From an uncultured Schlesneria sp. (GTDB taxonomy: Bacteria; Planctomycetota; Planctomycetia; Planctomycetales; Planctomycetaceae), in contig CAIMFH010000106.1 of NCBI GenBank assembly GCA_903840265.1, positions 1-49,121 on the forward strand: a stretch of 49,121 nucleotides of DNA, in the 5' to 3' direction. The notes under the pieces were generated by a model that was given only the letters and a program-made list of their open reading frames with translations, ran no database searches and was not told where the DNA came from. Within the stretch, counting starts at the first letter, position 1; the number at the start of each line of letters is the position of its first letter. Positions 6,961 to 13,486 of this stretch are shown piece by piece. The translations under genes were made by a program, and so were the position numbers.

Positions 6961-7990
6961 GTTTCACAACGCGGTCATTACGGCTGACCTGAGGTACTCA
7001 ACAGTGGAAAATGTTTGCAACCTGGTGCGAAGGCAAACCGGTTGCGAATGGTCCTATTCCACGGAGGGACTGGCGTTCGGAGAAGTGGCGGAGATCGCCG
7101 TGGCACCCATCCGCGTGAGACGACTTTCACCGGAAGCCCTGGGCGGCGTTGTGGAAGGCATGGGCCACGGCTGCAAGCTGATCTCGATCGACGATTCAAG
7201 TCATCTAATCATGGGCGAACGGCGATCGCTGAGAAAGCTCCAGGAAGCGATTACAGACGCTGATGCCGGGGACGCTGTGACCTGGGCCGTGCAACTTTAC
7301 CTGGTGAGCATTTCGCGGACGGCAAGCCGGGACTTGGGGCTAGATCTCGTTCCGGCGGTCCAGATGGCGGCCGTCGCAGCAGCCGGACCCCCTTCCGCCG
7401 TAACAGCGGCATCCGGACTGACGGGTTCCATGCAACTGCAGACTCTGTTGCGGGCCACGAGCAACCGCTCCGGGGTCGAACTCCTGGCCGACCCCCTTCT
7501 CCTGGTGAGAGATGGCGAGACCGTCGCAATGACCAGGGGCTTAAGGATTCCCGTCCGTACAAACAAGGTAACCAATCAAACGGGCACAACGATCACACAA
7601 GGCACAATCCAGATGTTCCAGACAGGCCTGGAACTCAACGTAAAGGCCAAAGAGGTCGGATTGAATAAGGTTCGCCTGGATGTGAAAGTCGAATCGAGTG
7701 ACGTTGCGGCGATCACGGACGGCGTACCATCGACCACGGCGGAAACTCTCGACACGCATTGCGACGTGGAAAGCGGCGGCGTTTACCTGGTGGGATCTTT
7801 GCGGCGGGAGAGCGGCCGTCGAGACGTCACGCAGTTGCTGCAGTTCGGCAATGCAACCAAACGTGACGGATCAGTGATGCAGGTTTGGGTGCGAGCTTTT
7901 CGCATTCGCCTGGACGATCACAAGTCGCCTTTGAGGGGATCGTACGTGCCACCAGCGGGAAAGGCTTCGCGGATATCGGACACCAACTGA
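6695..7990 (+). CDS. Secretin lipoprotein, pIV-like phage exit channel
   Basis: ATG 6695 is chosen over the longer frame from 6569: it follows GGAAGGGGA (6678-6686) and opens a lipoprotein signal (MARQLRRSF, hydrophobic core, lipobox MSIGC with Cys 24). The 431-residue product has an N0/N1-like part (PLSILAQRLAEQTGLVVAID) and a secretin core with LLADPLLLVRDGE, TGLELNVKAK, LDVKVESS and the closing GGVYLVGSL. Such channels let virions cross the outer membrane. The gene overlaps zot by 266 bases in another frame, and its end overlaps a leftward gene by 73 bases. GCCGTAACAGC is at 7397-7407. Confidence 0.87.
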   Translation: MARQLRRSFVISAITLWTVMSIGCKQADWRPELPRFETPYEPATVAAQRVSIPEELLLEVSLVAIEMPLSILAQRLAEQTGLVVAIDPKFHNAVITADLRYSTVENVCNLVRRQTGCEWSYSTEGLAFGEVAEIAVAPIRVRRLSPEALGGVVEGMGHGCKLISIDDSSHLIMGERRSLRKLQEAITDADAGDAVTWAVQLYLVSISRTASRDLGLDLVPAVQMAAVAAAGPPSAVTAASGLTGSMQLQTLLRATSNRSGVELLADPLLLVRDGETVAMTRGLRIPVRTNKVTNQTGTTITQGTIQMFQTGLELNVKAKEVGLNKVRLDVKVESSDVAAITDGVPSTTAETLDTHCDVESGGVYLVGSLRRESGRRDVTQLLQFGNATKRDGSVMQVWVRAFRIRLDDHKSPLRGSYVPPAGKASRISDTN

Positions 7991-8256
7991 GCGAGCTTTT
8001 CAAATCGATTCGACAACTGGCCGTTGCTTGATCTCGATCGAGCTTCGGCCAGTTCGCTTTCGGCGGTCGACAAAACCGAGTGCATGAGCTCAAGACTTTC
8101 CAGGAGCTCGGCGACGTTCCAATCAGCCGGGATCCTGGCAACCTTCGATCCCTGGTCAAACTTCTTGTTGTGAGCCGGTGGCCGGGTCTCGTTGGCTTCG
8201 ACGTACGCGACAAAGCTGGCTGGCATTTTGAATTCTTCTTTATCGAACAGAGTCAT
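7918..8256 (-). CDS. Leftward phage gene, helical protein of unknown function
   Basis: A 112-residue product (MTLFDKEEFKMPASF) that runs convergently into the secretin end. The first ATG is at 8256; the second Met (MPASF) is another possible start, and neither has a strong ribosome site. The C-terminal half is Ser/Glu/Leu-rich and helical (NVAELLESLELMHSVLSTAE). No known motif. It belongs to a leftward run of three small genes, an arrangement that in other filamentous phages carries regulators or satellite functions, but no DNA-binding motif is seen here. Confidence 0.55.
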   Translation of the reverse strand: MTLFDKEEFKMPASFVAYVEANETRPPAHNKKFDQGSKVARIPADWNVAELLESLELMHSVLSTAESELAEARSRSSNGQLSNRFEKLAQLVSDIREAFPAGGTYDPLKGDL

Positions 8257-8292
8257 GGTTTCCGGTATCCTGAAGGGGCCGTGTGTTGCGGT

Positions 8293-8358
8293 GGACCATC
8301 GGCCCACAGTTCTGATGGTCAGAGCGGGGAGACCAAGCATCCGTGCCTGGTCTCCCCG
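8293..8358. other. Two adjacent hairpins in a 155-bp phage intergenic gap
   Basis: GACCATC (8294-8300) pairs with GATGGTC (8314-8320), and CGGGGAGACCA (8325-8335) pairs perfectly with TGGTCTCCCCG (8348-8358). They lie between two leftward genes. The second stem has 11 pairs and could end transcription of the upstream gene (8412-8633) or form part of the phage origin. Confidence 0.6.
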
Positions 8359-8411
8359 GATTCTTCCAGGCCCGATGGCCACTTCCATGCGGCGGCGGTC
8401 CTGGAAGTCAA

Positions 8412-8633
8412 TTAATTGACTTCCAGCTTGTGGCGGTGGTACGCGAGCTCGTAGTCGAGGTAGTCGGCGATCTCGTCGGCTGTTTTCCCCTGGGCGATCA
8501 TTTCCGCGACTCGTTCGAGGGCGGTAACAGCCTCGTCCTGGTCGATCGATGGGGAGCAGTTGCAAACGGGTCGTTCCCTGGTCAACTGGCTGAGGAGCAG
8601 AACGAGGGCGATGAGCAAAACAATCCAACGCAT
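8412..8633 (-). CDS. Leftward small membrane-anchored phage protein
   Basis: A 73-residue protein starting MRWIVLLIALVLLLSQL, an N-terminal signal anchor, followed by a short Cys pair (CNC) and an acidic helical part (EAVTALERVAEMIAQG, ADEIADYLDYELAYHRHK). The start is fixed by a strong ribosome site (GAGGAG on the minus strand, 7 bases before ATG 8633). It follows the zinc-finger gene by 10 bases. One near copy of the phage word (8521-8531) encodes AVTA. Function unknown. Confidence 0.6.
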   Translation of the reverse strand: MRWIVLLIALVLLLSQLTRERPVCNCSPSIDQDEAVTALERVAEMIAQGKTADEIADYLDYELAYHRHKLEVN

Positions 8634-8643
8634 GGAGGTCTCC

Positions 8644-8856
8644 TCAGACGATGTACGCGATGACTTTGGGCAGCCGGTGACACTTGCGGCACTCCGCTGT
8701 AACAGCGGGTCGGAGTCGGATGAAGTTGTCCGACCAGGCATGGAACCGACGCGAATCTCCGCCTTCGCAACCTGGGACGTTGCATCGCCAGTTGAGATAC
8801 ATGGCCACGTCGGTGACGCGTCGCAGGTCAATGAAGTCTTCGGACGGTGTTCGCAT
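8644..8856 (-). CDS. Leftward small Cys4 zinc-finger-like phage protein
   Basis: A 70-residue product from ATG 8856 (MRTPSEDFIDL). It has C-x4-C (WRCNVPGC) and C-x2-C (CRKC) pairs spaced about 30 residues apart, fitting a small zinc ribbon. It ends PKVIAYIV. Upstream starts up to 8973 are open but lack a ribosome site. The codons for AVTA contain a perfect GCTGTTACAGC (8696-8706), which ties it to the phage. A role in transcription or in blocking host functions is possible but not shown. Confidence 0.5.
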   Translation of the reverse strand: MRTPSEDFIDLRRVTDVAMYLNWRCNVPGCEGGDSRRFHAWSDNFIRLRPAVTAECRKCHRLPKVIAYIV

Positions 8857-9393
8857 TGGAAGCTTTCTAAAATTGTGGCGATCGATCCGGGCTGGTGGCT
8901 CCGCTTCGGTGCCTCCAAGCTCCGACAGACCAGGCGATGAACCTGCGTCCCCAAACCCATTCGGAGGGGCCAAACGGCGAGGGGGGTTGGCTGTCGGAGT
9001 TTTCGCAAAGAGCCAGAGATCGTCCCGATGGCTTTGGGCCGGTCGCGTGAGTTCGCAAAGTGCTTCACCTTTGCAGACGAGGAGATTTCCAAGCAGGCAT
9101 CAATCGGACAGCGAACGGCGGCTTGGCGTCCCGTTCGCGTTGGGATCGGGGCGCAGCTCAGGCCGCGACAACTCCGACAGACAACCACCCGACCCTGGGC
9201 ACACAGCTCACCTGGCTAACCAGGCAGGACGGGATCCAGCAGCCCGCCTGGCGAAGGCCTCCCGCTGAGCAAGCGACCCCCGGTAGGGCCGTCGGAGACG
9301 AACGAGATCTGTCGTCCTGGGCAACGCCTATCTGCCGCTTTTTTGGTAGGATCGTTCACGTCCGCCACGGATGGCTCAACGAAAGGAAATGAG
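8857..9393. other. 537-base stretch without a confident gene
   Basis: Long frames exist on both strands but none has a convincing start. The best is a leftward frame from GTG 9188 reading CRSCRGLSC and later CPIDAC, which looks like a Cys4 zinc ribbon and stays open into the 8412-8633 gene. Its ribosome site is weak. It may be a short phage gene or a relic. Confidence 0.4.
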
Positions 9394-9636
9394 ATGAGAG
9401 TCTGGAAGTATGGAGACGTGTTCGTGATCGGGCGAGACTTCTACTCGCGGGAGTCGCAGGCATTTACTGGGCAGGCGCAGAAGATGATGGCGGTGGAGAA
9501 TGAGCCGCGATCCGTGTTGGATTCGGATGGAATGCAGTTTGTGCGTCATCGAAGGTCGCCGATGACGTTCAGCGATGAGGCAGCAGCGGAGGCTTATCTA
9601 GAGAGCAATCGGGCGACTCTCAGACGCCTGGCGTGA
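9394..9636 (+). CDS. 80-residue protein of unknown function at the phage edge
   Basis: ATG 9394 follows AAAGGAAA (9383-9390), better than the earlier in-frame start at 9343. The product begins MRVWKYGDVFVIGRDF and includes SPMTFSDEAAAEAYLESNRATLRRL, a mixed alpha/beta composition with no membrane helix. No family recognised. It is followed by a perfect 14-bp hairpin and lies between the leftward phage cassette and the dif-like site, so it may be the last gene of the integrated element; this is inference. Confidence 0.6.
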   Translation: MRVWKYGDVFVIGRDFYSRESQAFTGQAQKMMAVENEPRSVLDSDGMQFVRHRRSPMTFSDEAAAEAYLESNRATLRRLA

Positions 9637-9677
9637 TGTCTTTTAGCGATACGTCCGATTGAATCCGTGACCATGTG

Positions 9678-9712
9678 ACGGCGGCGACCTCGATAGCGGA
9701 GGTCGCCGCCGT
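9678..9712 (+). terminator. Perfect 14-bp hairpin after the 80-residue gene
   Basis: ACGGCGGCGACCTC (9678-9691) and GAGGTCGCCGCCGT (9699-9712) pair fully around a 7-nt loop (GATAGCG). It starts 41 bases after the stop at 9636. No T-run follows, so termination is likely but not certain. Confidence 0.65.
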
Positions 9713-9922
9713 TAGTCATTGGGAGAGCCCCAAATCTTGATCTTGGAGGCCTCGGATGAAGTCGCAGAAGTCGCCGAAATTGGACGAGGTATGGATCGAC
9801 CAGGGGAAAAACTTCGCGTCAAAACGCACCCAAGAGCGTCGTTTTCGGGAACGTCCGAAAAAAGTCGTAGATTTCTTTCGGCGTCAAAACCGAACGAATG
9901 TATAGGCCTTTTTTAACACCCA

Positions 9923-9950
9923 ATGCAACATAACGGACATTATCGGACGT
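9923..9950 (-). other. dif-like XerC/XerD site, candidate phage attachment junction
   Basis: Read on the minus strand, the 28 bases split into an XerC-like arm ACGTCCGATAA, a 6-nt centre TGTCCG and an XerD-like arm TTATGTTGCAT. The XerD arm matches the common bacterial form TTATGTTAAAT at 9 of 11 positions. The XerC arm keeps the inner ATAA. Many filamentous phages integrate at dif through host XerC/XerD, and this site lies between the phage genes and conserved chromosomal genes. It was found by eye; no genome-wide dif is known to me for this organism. Confidence 0.5.
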
Positions 9951-10014
9951 TGGTTGTAGGCTGGTTTTGGAGTGATGAAGGACAAATGGCGTTCGACTGA
10001 GGGCTGCTCGCATC

Positions 10015-10191
10015 GTGGCACTGATCTGCTATTTCATCTCGGGAGTTGGATTTGTTGCCTGGGTGATCATCAGTCTCGTGCGGTCCATTGAAGACCGCCC
10101 GTTGGGACCGACGATCGACGACGGGTCGACATCAGATCGAACAGACGAGACGGTCGACGAGGCGCAAGATGGCCGTTCTGAAGAACCGTAA
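10015..10191 (+). CDS. 58-residue membrane-anchored acidic protein
   Basis: GTG 10015 opens a frame with an N-terminal hydrophobic helix (ALICYFISGVGFVAWVIISLV) and a charged tail rich in Asp, Glu and Thr (DDGSTSDRTDETVDEAQ), ending at TAA 10191. The only upstream candidate ribosome site is GAGGG about 11 bases away, so the start is tentative. The clear helix-plus-tail composition argues for a real gene. Function unknown. Confidence 0.45.
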   Translation: MALICYFISGVGFVAWVIISLVRSIEDRPLGPTIDDGSTSDRTDETVDEAQDGRSEEP

Positions 10192-10561
10192 AGCCCTGCT
10201 GATCGCGAGCAGTTCGTGGAAGGCTCTCCAAAGCTTCCGACCATCGGATGACCGATGGATCGTCCATGGGACCAACTTCGCTTCTGACGCGATTTTGGAG
10301 CGTCGTTTTTCTGGCGGACCGCGTCAAAAACGGTGGCTGACGATCGGCTGATTCCAATTCAATCGATTGGGGCAATCTCCGCACGTCGAACGACGACGAC
10401 CAACGATGCGGGAGAATCTCGATCTCACCGCGCCAATGAGGGCAGACGATCGGCCAGCGATCCAAAATCTGGCTATCGCTTTTGAAACGGCTGGTACGCG
10501 CAATCGAAGATCGGTCGACACGAATGGCCAACGGAGCGTGCCGCGGTTCGACACGAGTTCT
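10192..10561. other. 370-base gap, short GCGTC repeats only
   Basis: No convincing gene. The word GAGCGTCGTTTT occurs at 10299-10310 and also at 9835-9846, and GCGTCAAAA occurs at 9816, 9881 and 10322. These may be remnants of one duplicated segment around the phage junction. Confidence 0.35.
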
Positions 10562-11548
10562 CTAAGACGCGGTCGCGGTTGGTTCGACGATCTGTTCTTC
10601 GAAGTCGCCGATGCGGCGGAACTTTTCGTAGCGGCGGGCGACCAGATCTTCGGGCGACAGAGTCGACAGCGACTTCAGGTTTTTGATGATCATCGACTTC
10701 AGCGAAGCCGCGGTCGCTCGGTGGTCGCGATGAGCCCCACCCAGCGGTTCGGGAAGCACTTCATCGACGACGCCGAACTTCAGCAAGTCGCGGCCGGTGA
10801 ACTTCAGGGCGCGGGCCGCCTTGTCGGCGTGCGCGGAACTCTTCCACAAAATCCCCGCACAGCCCTCGGGACTGATCACCGAGTAATACGAGAACTGCAG
10901 CATCGCGATGTGATCGCCGATTCCCAGTCCCAGCGCCCCGCCTGACCCCCCTTCACCGATCACCACGCAAACGATCGGGACCGGCAGTCGCGACATGTCG
11001 CGCAGATTGACGGCGATCGTGTAGGCCTGGCCGCGTTCTTCCGCTCCGATTCCGGGATAGGCACCCGGAGTATCGATCAGACAAACGATCGGAATCCCAA
11101 ACTTCGCGGCCAACTGCATCTTCAGCAGCGCCTTGCGATAGCCTTCGGGATGAGCGCAGCCGTAATAGCACTCGGTTCGCTCTTTCAGATTGCGACCCTT
11201 GTGCTGCCCGATTAACAACACCTTCTGATCGTCGAGCTTCGCGAAACCAGTGACAATTGCGTGATCGTCGCCGTACGCACGGTCACCGTGCAGTTCGACG
11301 AATTCGTCGCAGATCAGTTCGATGTAATCCCAAGCCTGCGGCCGTTCCTGATGACGGGCGACCTGGACCGTTTGCCACGCGTCGAGGTTTTCGTAGGTCT
11401 CACGCTTTAACTTGGCGATCTCGACGCGCATGTTGCGGATGCTGTCGAGCGTCGCTGGCGTTGGATTCGGTTGCGATTCCAGAGCGGCGAGTTTGTCCTC
11501 GAGCTCAACAATCGGCTTTTCAAACGGCAAGACGTACTGCGGTTTCAT
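10562..11548 (-). CDS. accA: Acetyl-CoA carboxylase carboxyltransferase subunit alpha
   Basis: A 328-residue AccA, which with AccD transfers the carboxyl group from carboxybiotin to acetyl-CoA to give malonyl-CoA for fatty acid synthesis. The sequence shows the family's N-terminal helical part (LPFEKPIVELEDKLAAL), LHGDRAYGDDHAIVTGFA, QHKGRNLKERTECYYGCAHPEGYRKALLKM-type core segments, DTPGAYPGIGAEERGQ and GEGGSGGALGLGIGD, and SYYSVISPEGCAGILWK. Length is normal (about 320). It is a lone leftward gene here; accD and the biotin subunits are not in the window. Confidence 0.97.
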   Translation of the reverse strand: MKPQYVLPFEKPIVELEDKLAALESQPNPTPATLDSIRNMRVEIAKLKRETYENLDAWQTVQVARHQERPQAWDYIELICDEFVELHGDRAYGDDHAIVTGFAKLDDQKVLLIGQHKGRNLKERTECYYGCAHPEGYRKALLKMQLAAKFGIPIVCLIDTPGAYPGIGAEERGQAYTIAVNLRDMSRLPVPIVCVVIGEGGSGGALGLGIGDHIAMLQFSYYSVISPEGCAGILWKSSAHADKAARALKFTGRDLLKFGVVDEVLPEPLGGAHRDHRATAASLKSMIIKNLKSLSTLSPEDLVARRYEKFRRIGDFEEQIVEPTATAS

Positions 11549-11779
11549 GTCGAATAACCAATATCATTACGTTGAGACGACGGTGCTCGCACTGGCTCGA
11601 AATTTCATGCGACTGAAGCACGATAGCCGGCGCTGGCAACTCAACCGTGTGACCGGATTAATCCCGTCGTCAGGACGAATCGAATTAGACCAAACATCCG
11701 CTAGCTATAGCAGATCAGGGCATGGCGGGCAATTCGGTTCAGGTTGCCTGATTGTCAGGGTTTAGGGCGCGCCAACGGA

Positions 11780-13456
11780 TCAGAGAATGTCGGGGAGTTC
11801 GGTCATATAATCCAGTTCTTCCGGATTGGCCGGTGCGGGCTGCGGTTTCGCAGGAGCGGCGACCGGACGCGGCTGGGGTGCTGGCGGCTTAGGTGGCGCG
11901 GCAGAAACCGGTGCGGGTGCGGCGGGACGGGCAGGTGGCTGAGCCGCGGGCGGGGCGACAGGCCGGACGGCCTGTGGCGGCATGGGCGTAGGTTGAACAG
12001 GTGGTAATCCGGGCACTGGTGGGGCCATTTGTGGAGCAAATCCGGGCGGCATGCCGGCACCAGGGGGCATTCCTGAAGGAGCAAACCCAGGCATCCCCTG
12101 TGGGGCAAACCCCGGTTGAGGAGCTCCCGGATATCCGGGCATTCCGGGAGGCATCATTCCCGGCGGAGCCATCCCCGGGGGCATCGCACCTGGAGGATAG
12201 CCACCTGGCGACATGCCGAACTGGGGCTGAGGAGGATATTGCGGATAGCCCGGTTGAGGCCCAAATCCGCCTGGCATCATGGGCATCATCTGTTGAGGCA
12301 TCATTTGCGGCGGCATCATTTGTGGGGGTGGGGCGGCCTGCCCCGGTTTTCCACCCTTTGTCGATGCTTTCGCTGCTTCGCGATCGGTCGTCACTTTCGC
12401 GGCGGCGGTCACTTTCGCGGCGTTCGCTTTCTTCGCAACAGACTTGGCTAATTTGTCCTCAGCGAACTGACGAGCCAACTCTGGATTCGCATTCAGCATC
12501 AGACTCAATTTGGCATCCGCTCGACTGTCCAAGCGGAGGTCCGTCAGTTCATCCATGGACTTCGAATTGTCGTCGTTCTTGACAGCCTCGGTCACATCTT
12601 CATTAAAAATCCGCATCCGTTTCACTTCTGCCAGCACTTCATCGACGCTGGCAGGGCGATCCACCGGCTTCTTCTTCAACATGCGTAAGATCAACCGATC
12701 CATTTCGGGCGAAACGTTCTTGTTGAACTCCGACGCATTGGAAGGTTCATCGCGCAGGTGGCGTCGCAGCAGTTCTTCGGGCGTGGGGGCCTGAAACGGC
12801 GTGCGGCCGGTCAGCACTTCGAAGAACATGATTCCTAAGCTGTAGATGTCCGTCTGAAATGTCGGCGCTTGCTTGCGAATCGTTTCGGGAGCGATATAGG
12901 TTCGCGTTCCCTGGATCGTCTTGATCTTTCCGCCGCCGATCATCTTCGAGAAGCCTGTGACTTCTTTGGTGGCCAGCGAAAAGTCGACCAGGCGAATCTC
13001 GCCCGCTTTGTTCATCAGAATATTGTCGGGTTTGACGTCGCGATGAATCCACCCTTTGGAATGCACCAACGACAATGCCTGGCACGTTCCTTCGAAGAGT
13101 GTCCGAGCACGAACGTGGACCGACCGCATGTCGGCCTTCAGTTGCAGCTTCACATTGGGAGCCCGGAAGTATTCCATCACCAGATATGTGGCATCGCGAC
13201 TACTGGAATATCTTTCGAACTTCACAATCAGTGGGTGTTCGACGCTTTTCAGCACGTCCGCTTCGTGCTTCATGTTCGCTTTGTTTGCTTTGAAGTCAGG
13301 AACATCCTGTTTCAACAGCTTCATCGCCAGATGGCGTGTGGAGGCTTGTTCGACGCATTCCCAAACCTGGCTGCTGCCGCCGGTCGCAACGCACATGACC
13401 AGCTTATAGATGCCATCAATCAGTTCTTCGTCAGACACGATAAGTTCCCGGGACAC
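11780..13456 (-). CDS. Ser/Thr protein kinase with DFS in place of DFG and a long Pro/Gly/Met tail
   Basis: A 558-residue Hanks-type kinase. The glycine loop is ATGGSSQV (residues 24-31), the ATP-binding Lys is K46 (AMKLLK), the catalytic loop is HRDVKPDN (138-145) and the activation segment ends in IAPE (188-191). The metal-binding motif reads DFS (158-160) instead of DFG. After about residue 300 comes an Ala/Lys-rich linker, then about 170 residues dominated by Pro, Gly, Met, Gln and Ala (PQMMP and MPPG repeats). No membrane helix is evident, so it is probably cytoplasmic. The start is GTG 13456 without a strong ribosome site and may be a few codons off. Substrate unknown; PP2C and FHA genes lie further along. 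Confidence 0.9.
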   Translation of the reverse strand: MSRELIVSDEELIDGIYKLVMCVATGGSSQVWECVEQASTRHLAMKLLKQDVPDFKANKANMKHEADVLKSVEHPLIVKFERYSSSRDATYLVMEYFRAPNVKLQLKADMRSVHVRARTLFEGTCQALSLVHSKGWIHRDVKPDNILMNKAGEIRLVDFSLATKEVTGFSKMIGGGKIKTIQGTRTYIAPETIRKQAPTFQTDIYSLGIMFFEVLTGRTPFQAPTPEELLRRHLRDEPSNASEFNKNVSPEMDRLILRMLKKKPVDRPASVDEVLAEVKRMRIFNEDVTEAVKNDDNSKSMDELTDLRLDSRADAKLSLMLNANPELARQFAEDKLAKSVAKKANAAKVTAAAKVTTDREAAKASTKGGKPGQAAPPPQMMPPQMMPQQMMPMMPGGFGPQPGYPQYPPQPQFGMSPGGYPPGAMPPGMAPPGMMPPGMPGYPGAPQPGFAPQGMPGFAPSGMPPGAGMPPGFAPQMAPPVPGLPPVQPTPMPPQAVRPVAPPAAQPPARPAAPAPVSAAPPKPPAPQPRPVAAPAKPQPAPANPEELDYMTELPDIL

Positions 13457-13486
13457 TGGCAGAGCAGGTGACAGTCTTCAATTCGA

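Larger units (their letters stand above)
551..8706. repeat. Dispersed near-palindromic word GCTGT-N-ACAGC, eight copies
   Basis: Perfect copies lie at 2341-2351, 2675-2685, 4633-4643, 6529-6539 and 8696-8706. One-mismatch copies lie at 551-561, 7397-7407 and 8521-8531. Each is in a different phage gene: rep, the 132-residue protein, coat, adsorption, zot, secretin and two leftward genes. None was noticed from 9 to 49 kb. In all but the adsorption gene the word falls in the frame that reads (A/G)VTA. Confidence 0.8.

Noticed and set aside
8412-9188. 258-residue leftward frame
   Set aside because: The last 73 codons have their own strong ribosome site and signal anchor, and the zinc-finger gene at 8644-8856 overlaps in another frame. 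Only the 3' part is accepted; the Cys-rich 5' part stays open.
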